DNA of 30,766 nt from a virus. Position 1 is the first letter of the stretch, and each line of letters begins with the position of its first letter. The notes beneath the pieces were generated by a model. That model saw nothing but the letters and a program-made list of their open reading frames with translations, ran no database searches and was not told the origin of the DNA. The position numbers and the translations under genes are program-made. Below are positions 7,369 through 12,823 of the stretch, piece by piece. The stretch spans positions 1 through 30,766 of IMG/VR virus record IMGVR_UViG_3300008262_000210; one strand, 5' to 3'.

Positions 7369-7626
7369 CTAACCCAAAAGTTTTGCAAGCGTTAAATTTA
7401 AAATATCCATTTCATTTAACTTCATAACCTTCCAAATCCTAGCCTGTCCGTGAATTCCATTAAAGCTACCCTGATGGCAATCCTTGCATAAAGGAATACA
7501 TAAGTATTGGTTATGCTGAACAATGTGGTGTGCATCGCTTGGGCCAGAAGCATTGCAGACCCCACAAGGCATTTCTTTTATCTTTGCCAAGTGGCGTCGC
7601 TCCCTGTTATTGGGTCTGTTGTTCAT
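7369..7626 (-). CDS. Small HNH-type nuclease, Ref-like (85 aa)
   Basis: The protein has paired zinc ligands C21/C24 (CGVC) and C47/C50 (CKDCH), with H33-H34 (DAHHIVQH) and a late GIHG, an HNH/treble-clef layout. The start NNRxNxRERRHLAKIKEMPC and the CGVC...AHHI...CHQGSFNGIHG pattern recall the short phage relatives of the RecA-dependent nuclease Ref, from memory. It is the last gene of the leftward early operon and starts in an ATGA overlap with the gene before it. A role in phage recombination or DNA processing is likely, and the substrate is unknown. Confidence 0.8.
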   Translation of the reverse strand: MNNRPNNRERRHLAKIKEMPCGVCNASGPSDAHHIVQHNQYLCIPLCKDCHQGSFNGIHGQARIWKVMKLNEMDILNLTLAKLLG

Positions 7627-7832
7627 GCTTCTCTTACATAAACACCAAAGCTGGCAGCAGTATCGCCAAAAGGCAATTGCTCTATTTTTTGGGAAATACG
7701 CTTACGCTCTTGTCTAGCAACCAAATTAGCAAAGTTTTCAAGTATCAACATAAAGGTTTCATGGTTACTTCCAATTCCATAAATATCTAAACGAGCCTCT
7801 CGTGCCATGCAAATAATGTCTTCTCTAGTCAT
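7623..7832 (-). CDS. Conserved small phage protein (69 aa)
   Basis: The sequence MTREDIICMAREARLDIYG and a later ENFANLVARQERKRI match a pattern common in short early proteins of proteobacterial phages (MxREDIIRMAREAG ... FAxLVAxxER). Function is unknown. It has ATGA overlap downstream and an 8-bp overlap with the 30-aa membrane gene upstream. It is predicted soluble and helical. Confidence 0.8.
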   Translation of the reverse strand: MTREDIICMAREARLDIYGIGSNHETFMLILENFANLVARQERKRISQKIEQLPFGDTAASFGVYVREA

Positions 7833-7917
7833 ACAAAGCCCTTATAAAGTAAACCACTAGCGACCAAAAAGCCGCCAGTGAAATAACAATTAGTCGCCAA
7901 ACCGCCTGTTTACCCAT
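7825..7917 (-). CDS. Single-pass membrane microprotein (30 aa)
   Basis: The gene encodes MGKQAVWRLIVISLAAFWSL followed by VVYFIRALYD. A positively charged N-terminus precedes a ~20-residue hydrophobic helix. It overlaps the gene before it by 8 bp and the gene after it by 8 bp and fills the only gap between them, so translation is likely. Early phage microproteins of this kind often act on the host membrane, but nothing here shows a target. Confidence 0.65.
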   Translation of the reverse strand: MGKQAVWRLIVISLAAFWSLVVYFIRALYD

Positions 7918-8161
7918 GCTCGTAAGCAATAATCTTGGCATGGTCAGCCTCAGCAAGTAAGTGGCTAGTCAATCGCATTACACCTTCCATCTCAAGTTCT
8001 TTAAACTGTACGTCAGTAAAGATGCCCATGACGTTACGTCCTTCAAACCAGACTTCATCAATGTTCTCGTTGTAAGTTCCATCTGAGTCTTGCTCGTATT
8101 CCATCACAACAGTAACGATTACAGAGCCTTCACCAGTTGTTGTGTCAAATTCGTATTTCAT
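7910..8161 (-). CDS. Acidic hypothetical phage protein (83 aa)
   Basis: The start is MKYEFDTTTGEGSVIVTVVM, followed by alternating strands and a C-terminal helix (LTSHLLAEADHAKIIAYEHG). It is very acidic (EYEQDSDGTYNENIDEVWFEG), with no recognised domain. The Shine-Dalgarno AAGGAA precedes the ATG. It is the first gene after the promoter-like box at 8208-8218, so the 8161-7369 genes may form a separately started sub-operon. Confidence 0.75.
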   Translation of the reverse strand: MKYEFDTTTGEGSVIVTVVMEYEQDSDGTYNENIDEVWFEGRNVMGIFTDVQFKELEMEGVMRLTSHLLAEADHAKIIAYEHG

Positions 8162-8205
8162 TTTGTATTCCTTAAAAGTACCCTTGCGAATTGCTTGGGC
8201 TGATG

Positions 8206-8219
8206 CAAGTATAGCAAAC
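8206..8219 (-). promoter_or_regulatory. Internal early promoter with extended -10 box
   Basis: The minus strand reads TTTGCTATACTTGC. The 11-mer TTTGCTATACT (8208-8218) is identical to the two boxes in the divergent control region and contains TGn-TATACT, an extended -10. No good -35 is visible. It lies ~47 bp upstream of the ATG at 8161, in an 86-bp gap. Confidence 0.6.
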
Positions 8220-8247
8220 TAAACACAATAAAGCATAGGTGTTTTCC

Positions 8248-8580
8248 CTACTCCGTAGTTTTTACGCCAAGACGCTCACTTGCTTGCTCAGAACGCCATA
8301 TGTCTGCTTTCATCTGGGCAGCACTAAGCATCCATTTAAGGGTTTCTTCCTTTTCGATTGCCACCATAAGCCCTCGGAGTAAATCAGCATACTCAATGTG
8401 AGCATAGGCTTCTCGCTCTTGAGCCACGGCAGAATCTATCCCTCTGGCTAACGCTTCCTTCATCAGCAAAGCCTTTTTAGTTTTACGAAACTCCTCAAGG
8501 TAGATTCTTTGTGCTTTAGCCTCCGCAAACTTGGGTGCGTTTTCTATGATGTATTCAATGGCTTTGTAGGGTGCTTTCAC
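8248..8580 (-). CDS. Helical hypothetical phage protein (110 aa)
   Basis: The GTG at 8578-8580 is chosen as start. It forms a GTGA overlap with the preceding nuclease gene, and MKAPYKAIEYIIENA is the start I recall for this family of phage proteins. The frame stays open upstream to 8619. The body is almost all helix, with AKAQRIYLEEFRKTKKALLMKE and AAQMKADIWRSEQASERLG. The family recurs in phages of Proteobacteria next to recombination or replication genes, with no known function. The region 8162-8247 downstream holds only the promoter-like box. Confidence 0.8.
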   Translation of the reverse strand: MKAPYKAIEYIIENAPKFAEAKAQRIYLEEFRKTKKALLMKEALARGIDSAVAQEREAYAHIEYADLLRGLMVAIEKEETLKWMLSAAQMKADIWRSEQASERLGVKTTE

Positions 8581-8843
8581 TTGACTACCCCAATCATCCG
8601 TAGAGCCGCTTCTGGGCAATCTATTCTCGCTAAGGTACTACCAGACCAATTCTCGAAAAAGTCGGCTTGTAGCTTCGTTAAACGCTTTTTAGAGTCCGTT
8701 TTAATCTCCACCAGAAAGGTATGACCCTTGTAGCCAACCAAAAGGTCAACTGGTAAGCCAATAATCCAGACGTATGCACCTGCTACCCTAAGTGCAGAAA
8801 CTATCTGTTCTTGGTTTGCATCAACCCTTGCTGCGTGTCTCAT
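8577..8843 (-). CDS. VRR-NUC/resolvase-like nuclease (88 aa)
   Basis: The compact PD-(D/E)XK fold core is PVDLLVGYKG then HTFLVEIKTD, with D33, E46 and K48 as the metal and catalytic set, and E12 as a possible extra ligand. The N-terminus ANQEQIVSALRVAGAYVW is the helix that precedes the core in VRR-NUC proteins. Phage members of this size are thought to cut branched or flapped DNA. It overlaps the gene before it by 23 bp and the next by GTGA. Likely function is Holliday-junction or flap processing during replication, inferred from family. Confidence 0.8.
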   Translation of the reverse strand: MRHAARVDANQEQIVSALRVAGAYVWIIGLPVDLLVGYKGHTFLVEIKTDSKKRLTKLQADFFENWSGSTLARIDCPEAALRMIGVVK

Positions 8844-9051
8844 TTCGTATCCTTGTCATTCTGTCCCTCAAAAGCAAAGTATCTGACTTTCCTCTGATTC
8901 GTTCCAAGTCCACGCACACACCCTGCCACCAGAGCAACGCTTTGCTTGAGCCAATCGTCAATTTCTTTTGGTTGTACCTGCGTATCCACTCTTGGGCTTC
9001 GCAGTCCTTGAAGTGTTCTAATTCTGCTTGATTCATTTGTAGGCCATTCAA
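8821..9051 (-). CDS. Conserved hypothetical phage protein (71-76 aa)
   Basis: A TTG at 9049-9051 gives a TTGA overlap with the methyltransferase stop and 76 aa. The ATG at 9036 gives 71 aa (MNQAELEHFKDCEAQEWIRR). The core EAQEWIRRYNQK and WWQGVCVDLERIRGK ... LRDRMTRIRNE matches a short family I recall from proteobacterial phages. It is helical and basic, with no known function. Neither start has a strong Shine-Dalgarno. Confidence 0.75.
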   Translation of the reverse strand: MNGLQMNQAELEHFKDCEAQEWIRRYNQKKLTIGSSKALLWWQGVCVDLERIRGKSDTLLLRDRMTRIRNETRSKG

Positions 9052-9794
9052 AGTGATTCACTTAGGATTCTCCATGCTGTTGCAGCGCAAAGTGGAACTT
9101 GTCCGTTTCCAATGGCTTTAAGTCTGTCCACCCTATTGGCCACCCCATCAACCATTCGTATAGGCTCGGGTTGATTGAATGTGGAATGTGAGTCCCATTC
9201 TTGATTGCATTTTTGTACGCTCCAGAACCGCCTACATTCCCTCCTCCACTCGGAGTCGTTGGTGTTGGCCATGTTGAAATTCTTTTCTTCAAGGCTTTTC
9301 TGCTGTTGCTCCCACCATCTAATCCTGTTGTGTTGGGCGTGTGAAAGAAATTTTGGTTGTCTGGCAACAATCCAGATTCGCTTCCTTTCATGCTTCGCTC
9401 CAATGTCTGATGCTCCCAACACTCCCCATCTCGCATCAAACCCCATTGTGGCCAAGTCTCCGAGAACTCGTCCAAGTCCCCGAGAAGTGAGCATTGGTGA
9501 GTTTTCCACGAACACGAATCTGGGCTGTACTTCGTGAATGACCCTTGCCATTTCTCCCCAAAGTCCTGACCTTTCTCCGTCAAGTCCTGCACCTTTTCCT
9601 GCGGCACTAATGTCCTGACATGGAAATCCACCCGAGATAACATCGACTTTTCCTTTCCAAGGCTTTCCATCGAATGTACAAATGTCGTCCCAGATAGGGA
9701 ATCTAGGTAAGAGTCCATCAGCTTGCCGTTGCAGTAAAACTCTGCGTGGGTAATCTTCGATTTCAACGGCACACACAGTTCTCCATCCGAGCAA
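9048..9794 (-). CDS. Cytosine-5 DNA methyltransferase frame, out of frame with its start in this assembly
   Basis: This frame carries C5-methyltransferase motifs. Counted from the first in-frame TTG at 9794, they are PCQ with catalytic Cys at 58-60 (GGFPCQDIS), ENS at 97-99 in place of ENV, a motif VIII-like HERKRIWIV at 135-143, a short target-recognition region, and motifs IX/X as NRVDRLKAIGNGQVP at 220-234. Motif I is not in this ORF. It would be LFAGGGGGILAGHLLGW if the G-run at 9814-9824 were 12 (or 9) long instead of 11. The real start is then the ATG at 9847, coupled by ATGA to the gene before. As assembled the protein is either off, made by slippage, or the consensus is wrong. The enzyme would methylate phage DNA against host restriction. 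Confidence 0.85.
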   Translation of the reverse strand: MLGWRTVCAVEIEDYPRRVLLQRQADGLLPRFPIWDDICTFDGKPWKGKVDVISGGFPCQDISAAGKGAGLDGERSGLWGEMARVIHEVQPRFVFVENSPMLTSRGLGRVLGDLATMGFDARWGVLGASDIGAKHERKRIWIVARQPKFLSHAQHNRIRWWEQQQKSLEEKNFNMANTNDSEWRRECRRFWSVQKCNQEWDSHSTFNQPEPIRMVDGVANRVDRLKAIGNGQVPLCAATAWRILSESL

Positions 9795-9847
9795 ATGTCC
9801 TGCAAGGATTCCTCCCCCCCCCCCGCAAATAATGCCAACTCATTCAT
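9062..9847 (-). CDS. Overlapping-frame protein with SWKT and EWLMGWPIGW motifs (261 aa)
   Basis: With 11 G, the ATG at 9847 reads MNELALFAGGG and then this frame, open for 261 codons inside the methyltransferase. It is not random. It contains QDLTEKGQDFGEKWQGSF (88-105), SCSWKTHQCSLLGDLDEF (111-128), ETWPQWGLMRDGECWE (130-145), WPTPTTPSGGG (193-203) and EWLMGWPIGWTDLKPLETDK (231-250). I recall these motifs from a phage protein family of unknown function often annotated as methylase-related. The EWLMGWP...DLKPL segment is the shifted reading of the methyltransferase motif X DGVANRVDRLKAIGN. Start is ATGA-coupled to the replication-type gene. Function is unknown. Whether it is made, or only the methyltransferase, depends on the G-run. 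Confidence 0.6.
   Translation of the reverse strand: MNELALFAGGGEESLQDICSDGELCVPLKSKITHAEFYCNGKLMDSYLDSLSGTTFVHSMESLGKEKSMLSRVDFHVRTLVPQEKVQDLTEKGQDFGEKWQGSFTKYSPDSCSWKTHQCSLLGDLDEFSETWPQWGLMRDGECWEHQTLERSMKGSESGLLPDNQNFFHTPNTTGLDGGSNSRKALKKRISTWPTPTTPSGGGNVGGSGAYKNAIKNGTHIPHSINPSLYEWLMGWPIGWTDLKPLETDKFHFALQQHGES
9814..9824. repeat. Homopolymer: 11 C on plus, 11 G on coding strand
   Basis: This is an isolated C11 run in an AT-rich genome, eight codons into the methyltransferase locus and exactly at its FxGxGG SAM-binding motif. Twelve or nine G put the ATG at 9847 in frame with the methyltransferase, eleven give the 261-aa frame, and ten run to an early TGA. This length sensitivity is the hallmark of contingency loci, and such runs are also error-prone in sequencing. 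Confidence 0.95.
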
Positions 9848-10641
9848 GCCCTGCCTTTCATGTTTTGCATAATCTGACGAATATGGTCTGGCAATGGCGC
9901 AGCCTTTTTCGCATCTTCTTTAATTTTGAGTAAAGCAGGGTCAGGCTCATTTGATGGCGCAACTGTGAGCCTTACTCTGTCAGCAGGGTTTGCTTTAACA
10001 ATCCATTCTGCTTTTAAACCTTGGCTACCACGACTGCACCATTCAGCCAAAAACTTTTCCAAAGGCCAACCAAGTATTTTTGCTTCAGCGATAGCACCAT
10101 TCAAAACAGTTTGGGTAATCGGTGCTTTTTTGCTTTTACGCAAGGCTACCCAATCATCCCAAATTTGTTGTGAAACATCTGGAGGACAAGCAACGCTAGT
10201 TGCGCTATCTTTCTTTTTAGAAGGTGAAGATGTAGATGAAGATGAAGGGGTTGGTTTTTGTTTATCCTCTTGGATAACCTTATGGTTAACCTTTAAGTTA
10301 GGATTGCCACCCAATTTTCCACCTTCTGCACGCTTTTGTCTTAATTCTTCATCACGAATCATGCGTCTTGAGAAAATAGCACCATTGTCAATGTCATAGA
10401 CACCAGCTTCTTGAAGTTCAATTAGCCAATCAGCAACAACCTCAATTGATTCTCCAACCATACGAGCAAGGTTTGAAGGAAGGATAACCTTGTCTGCAAC
10501 CTTTAAATAGCCGTAAGGTGAACCTTCGTGCATGAAGCAAATCATGTCTATCCATAAGCCTCTTGCGCCAGTAGAGCATGAACGCAATGCAGTATCACGC
10601 AACCAATCGCTTGGGTAAAATTGAAAAGATGGACGCTTCAT
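9844..10641 (-). CDS. Replication-organiser-like protein (265 aa)
   Basis: The N-terminal domain begins MKRPSFQFYPSDWLRD and continues STGARGLWIDMICFMHEGSPYGYLKV, the pattern of DUF1376-like or phage replisome-organiser N-terminal (winged-helix) domains. A Lys/Ser-rich linker (TPSSSSTSSPSKKK) follows. The C-terminal half (IWDDWVALRKSKKAPITQTV ... AEWIVKANP) resembles the DNA-binding tail of such proteins. ATG 10641 is chosen over the upstream codon at 10665 because it makes an ATGA overlap with the HNH gene. Likely role is origin recognition or host helicase loading. No replicative polymerase or helicase gene is seen, so replication would use host enzymes. Confidence 0.8.
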   Translation of the reverse strand: MKRPSFQFYPSDWLRDTALRSCSTGARGLWIDMICFMHEGSPYGYLKVADKVILPSNLARMVGESIEVVADWLIELQEAGVYDIDNGAIFSRRMIRDEELRQKRAEGGKLGGNPNLKVNHKVIQEDKQKPTPSSSSTSSPSKKKDSATSVACPPDVSQQIWDDWVALRKSKKAPITQTVLNGAIAEAKILGWPLEKFLAEWCSRGSQGLKAEWIVKANPADRVRLTVAPSNEPDPALLKIKEDAKKAAPLPDHIRQIMQNMKGRA

Positions 10642-11042
10642 TTCTTTACCCACCAATCTGCACAAACAGCACCTAAGTCATAAATTGTTTGTTCGTTTGG
10701 ATGATTGATGCTTACCTCATGACCAATAAATCCAGCAATTAAAAAATATACTTCGTCTTTATTGCTTGGGCCATCTAATGGAATTCTTGCAATCAAATCA
10801 TTAAACTTTTCTTCAGTTTCATGCTGGTCTGAATGACAGTTTTTGCATAAGCTAATCAGTTGGCTGTTTTCATATTCCCAAACTTGACGGCCTTTAATGT
10901 ATTGTTTGTGATGAACATGGAGGGTTGATTTTCCATCTCCACAATACTGACAAGTAAATTCAGCATTGCTTAAAACCTCAAGTCGCTTTTTTTGCCAACG
11001 AGGGTCTAATAGCTGTTCCGCATAAGTGTTTTTTGTACGCAT
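10638..11042 (-). CDS. HNH endonuclease-like protein (134 aa)
   Basis: Zinc ligands C31/C34 (CQYC) and C66/C69 (CKNCH) flank HVHHKQY (42-48, metal and catalytic His) and an Asn-containing stretch before LISLC, the classical HNH order. N-terminal TYAEQLLDPRWQKKRLEVL is the usual lead-in for free-standing phage HNH proteins. The C-terminal 55 residues are without known motifs. It is followed by an ATGA overlap to the replication-type gene, so it is an integrated member of the operon rather than an obvious insertion. Confidence 0.85.
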   Translation of the reverse strand: MRTKNTYAEQLLDPRWQKKRLEVLSNAEFTCQYCGDGKSTLHVHHKQYIKGRQVWEYENSQLISLCKNCHSDQHETEEKFNDLIARIPLDGPSNKDEVYFLIAGFIGHEVSINHPNEQTIYDLGAVCADWWVKK

Positions 11043-11104
11043 TTAAGCATCTCCGCAAATCTCCCAGAAAGAAACTGCGGCAGGAGGGGAGTTCTCTTTT
11101 CGAT

Positions 11105-11118
11105 GGGGTAGCTACCCC
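11105..11118. other. Perfect 14-bp palindrome in the 104-bp gap
   Basis: GGGGTAGCTACCCC lies in the gap 11043-11146 between the winged-helix gene and the HNH gene. On the minus strand it is followed by ATCGAAAAGAG, with no T-run, so termination is unlikely. It could be a regulator site or an mRNA stem. The rest of the gap holds an imperfect CCGCA/TGCGG stem and a GGAG before the HNH start. Confidence 0.5.
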
Positions 11119-11146
11119 CCACCTAGCCGTGTTTCAAATCATTGTA

Positions 11147-11521
11147 TCAAATAAACTGATTATTTGTAATTTCTTTGGTAAATTTTGAATTAACTTTGTA
11201 AAAACTTCTAGCCTGTGCGTTCATTACAGCGTATTCAGACTTGGTAAAGATGCCCTTGGCATTGCGTATGTCAAAGGGGTTTAACTTGTTATATGGCTCA
11301 TCATTGGCAGCTTTTGTAGCCTGAATCATGCGTGGTTCTAGGGTGTACTTTTGTATCCAAGAACGTCCACTTTTAATTTTTTCGGCTGTAAGTTCTTTCT
11401 TACGAAGCATCTTTTTGCAAGCAGCCACGATAGATGTTCTTGGGATGCCTGTCAGATTCTCCATTTCATAGGATGTTAGAGGGCCGTTTTGTAGTGCTTT
11501 GATAATTGCTTCTTGTGTCAT
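11147..11521 (-). CDS. Winged-helix DNA-binding protein (124 aa)
   Basis: Start ATG 11521 forms ATGA with the Cro-like gene. The frame is open to 11584, but that would overlap the repressor. Residues 1-50 (MTQEAIIKALQNGPLTSYEM ... TGIPRTSIVAACKKMLRKKELT) form a helix-turn-helix plus wing typical of small phage regulators. The C-terminal half (KLNPFDIRNAKGIFTKSEYAVMNAQARSFYK) is basic and unknown. As second gene of the leftward operon it may regulate the early switch with the 50-aa protein, or serve replication. Confidence 0.75.
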   Translation of the reverse strand: MTQEAIIKALQNGPLTSYEMENLTGIPRTSIVAACKKMLRKKELTAEKIKSGRSWIQKYTLEPRMIQATKAANDEPYNKLNPFDIRNAKGIFTKSEYAVMNAQARSFYKVNSKFTKEITNNQFI

Positions 11522-11670
11522 TTGAACCACTCTGGTTTGAGTTCTTTTAGTTGATAAATTCGTAACTGAGGGATTGTCTTCCAATGGTTAACTGCTGCCC
11601 TAGTAATTCCTAATATTCTAGCAAGCTCACTCTGTGAGCCAGCAAGTGTGATAGCTTTTTTTATGTTCAT
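11518..11670 (-). CDS. Cro/YdaS-like repressor (50 aa)
   Basis: The start is MNIKKAITLAGSQSELARIL and it continues GITRAAVNHWKTIPQLRIYQ. The helix-turn-helix (SQSELARILGITRAAVNHWK) and the following IPQLRIYQLKELKPEWF are classic for Cro or YdaS-type mini-repressors. The start at 11670 lies only 7 nt after a TATACT -10 box, so the mRNA may be leaderless. It ends with ATGA overlap to the winged-helix gene. It probably binds the dyads at 11689-11703 and 11720-11732 to set leftward and rightward early transcription. Confidence 0.85.
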   Translation of the reverse strand: MNIKKAITLAGSQSELARILGITRAAVNHWKTIPQLRIYQLKELKPEWFK

Positions 11671-11676
11671 TCTACA

Positions 11677-11687
11677 AGTATAGCAAA
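11677..11687 (-). promoter_or_regulatory. Leftward early promoter, extended -10
   Basis: The minus strand reads TTTGCTATACT, with TGC before TATACT. Transcription would start about 7 nt further, at or next to the ATG of the Cro-like gene (11670). This is the mirror image of the rightward box at 11739-11749 (11-bp perfect inverted repeat). Confidence 0.7.
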
Positions 11688-11688
11688 A

Positions 11689-11703
11689 TCAACAAAATGT
11701 TGA
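11689..11703. promoter_or_regulatory. Operator-like dyad 1
   Basis: TCAACA-AAA-TGTTGA is a perfect 6-bp inverted repeat with a 3-bp centre. It lies just upstream of the leftward -10, where a repressor would block the polymerase. It is the best candidate site for the 50-aa Cro-like protein. Confidence 0.6.
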
Positions 11704-11719
11704 CTTAGGGAAAGCACCT

Positions 11720-11732
11720 AGACAAATAGTCT
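11720..11732. promoter_or_regulatory. Operator-like dyad 2
   Basis: AGAC-AAATA-GTCT is a 4-bp inverted repeat located 7 bp before the rightward extended -10 box, in the position of its -35 region. Its sequence differs from dyad 1, so it may bind another protein or be chance. Confidence 0.4.
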
Positions 11733-11738
11733 GTTTAC

Positions 11739-11749
11739 TTTGCTATACT
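11739..11749 (+). promoter_or_regulatory. Rightward early promoter, extended -10
   Basis: TTTGCTATACT is the same 11-mer as the leftward and the 8208 boxes. TAGACA about 19 bp upstream is a weak -35. The predicted leader before the first rightward ATG (11799) is about 43 nt and carries AAGGA as ribosome site. Confidence 0.7.
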
Positions 11750-11798
11750 CCACTCAGCCCACAACAAATCGTAAGTGGGTATTTTTAAGGAAAAGCAA

Positions 11799-11891
11799 AT
11801 GATAAGCAAAATAATTACATTCATTATTGAGGGCATCTTAGCCATCGTCATCTTTGGCGGTATCGGTGTATTACTGGCTTGGAGAGGCTAA
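11799..11891 (+). CDS. Membrane microprotein, first rightward early gene (30 aa)
   Basis: The gene encodes MISKIITFIIEGILAIVIFG followed by GIGVLLAWRG, almost wholly hydrophobic, one membrane helix with a GG motif. The Shine-Dalgarno AAGGA lies 8 nt before the ATG, and its stop overlaps the next ATG (TAATG). Being first after the rightward promoter, it would be among the first phage proteins made. Function is unknown. Membrane-targeting host takeover or superinfection exclusion would be speculation. Confidence 0.75.
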   Translation: MISKIITFIIEGILAIVIFGGIGVLLAWRG

Positions 11892-12067
11892 TGACTAGAC
11901 AAGACGCTATCAAAGACTTGTCGCACGATGACTACTGCTGTTACTGCACAGAACCCAAGGGCGACAAATATGTTTGCTGCTCAGAAAACCACTTCGTACC
12001 TTTCGAGGATTTATACGATGAAGACAAAGAAGCAATGATTGAAGAATATTTAAGTAAAGGAAATTAA
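11891..12067 (+). CDS. Cys-rich small phage protein (58 aa)
   Basis: The start is MTRQDAIKDLSHDDYCCYCT and cysteines occur as CCYC (16-19) and CC (30-31), suggesting a small zinc site. ENHFVPFEDL follows and an acidic helical tail ends the protein. The ATG is fixed by the TAATG junction. The DDYCCYC...CC.ExHFVPF pattern is familiar from other phages, with no known role. Confidence 0.75.
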   Translation: MTRQDAIKDLSHDDYCCYCTEPKGDKYVCCSENHFVPFEDLYDEDKEAMIEEYLSKGN

Positions 12068-12068
12068 G

Positions 12069-12734
12069 ATGTCAATTGAAGCACTACTCAAGTTAAATGT
12101 TAACGAGCATACTGAAAAGAAGCAAAACCTAACCTACCTATCATGGGCTTGGGCATGGGCTGAAGCACTTAAAGCAGACCCAAAGGCTACCTACAAAGTA
12201 GAAATGTTTGATGGCAAGTGCTACATGGAAATCAATGGCACAGCAATGGTCTGGGTGACAGTTACCATGTTTGACAAGCCAATGACCTGCCAGTTACCAG
12301 TAATGGACTCGGGCAACAAAGCAATTCCCTTAAAGGGCTATACAGCAGTTTCTAAGTATGGCAAAGAGTATCGGGTTGAGTGTGATGCGTTTGCGGTTAA
12401 CACAGCCATCATGCGTTGCATGACCAAAGCACTTGGCTTGCATGGACTCGGGTTATACATCTACGCTGGTCAGGATTTGCCAGATGAAGATAGCCCACCA
12501 GAAAAGATAATCATCACGCCAACTCAAGGCGCAATGGATACCATCCCAGAAGATGAACAGAATTATCTTAGAGAGTTAGCAATGGAGTTAATTGCTATCT
12601 GTGAGAAAGAAGAACCTAAGACAGCTTGGGTGAAGTTGGAAGCAGAGAACTTAGACAGCGAACAAAAGATTGCTCTATGGACATTGCTTCCTAGTAAAGT
12701 AAGAAGTGCATTGAAAAATGCGAAAGGTGTGTAA
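12069..12734 (+). CDS. Single-strand annealing protein, Sak3/DUF1071-like (221 aa)
   Basis: Residues 20-32 (NLTYLSWAWAWAE) are the signature of the DUF1071 family, which is assigned to phage annealing proteins (Sak3 type). The rest of the core follows with IPLKGYTAVSKYGKEYRVEC and FAVNTAIMRCMTKALGLHGL, and an acidic helical C-terminus from ~145. It would pair complementary strands for phage recombination and concatemer formation, acting with the small nucleases of the leftward operon. AAGGAAATTAAG precedes the ATG. No RecA-like or exonuclease partner is adjacent. Confidence 0.85.
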   Translation: MSIEALLKLNVNEHTEKKQNLTYLSWAWAWAEALKADPKATYKVEMFDGKCYMEINGTAMVWVTVTMFDKPMTCQLPVMDSGNKAIPLKGYTAVSKYGKEYRVECDAFAVNTAIMRCMTKALGLHGLGLYIYAGQDLPDEDSPPEKIIITPTQGAMDTIPEDEQNYLRELAMELIAICEKEEPKTAWVKLEAENLDSEQKIALWTLLPSKVRSALKNAKGV

Positions 12735-12735
12735 A

Positions 12736-12810
12736 ATGCAAGTGTGGCTAGGGTCTGCAGCCCGAAAGGAAACTCATCATTTCTTGCCACAACCTTTTGA
12801 TGACACTTGA
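12736..12810 (+). CDS. Possible 24-aa peptide
   Basis: The ATG, 7 nt after AAAGGTG, encodes MQVWLGSAARKETHHFLPQP then FDDT. It fills the gap between the annealing gene and the HNH gene and starts 1 nt after the preceding stop. It could be a real microprotein or the front part of a gene displaced by the HNH gene. Too short to judge from sequence alone. Confidence 0.35.
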   Translation: MQVWLGSAARKETHHFLPQPFDDT

Positions 12811-12823
12811 TGGAGTGACGCAT

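Noticed and set aside
8840-9061. 73-aa minus frame starting MNHFEWPTNE
   Set aside because: Overlaps the 71-76-aa gene in another frame; the latter has family-like motifs (EAQEWIRRY, LERIRGK) and the former none.
9205-9537. 110-aa plus-strand frame over the methyltransferase locus
   Set aside because: Cys/His/Leu-rich antisense shadow, no ribosome site, opposite to the operon.
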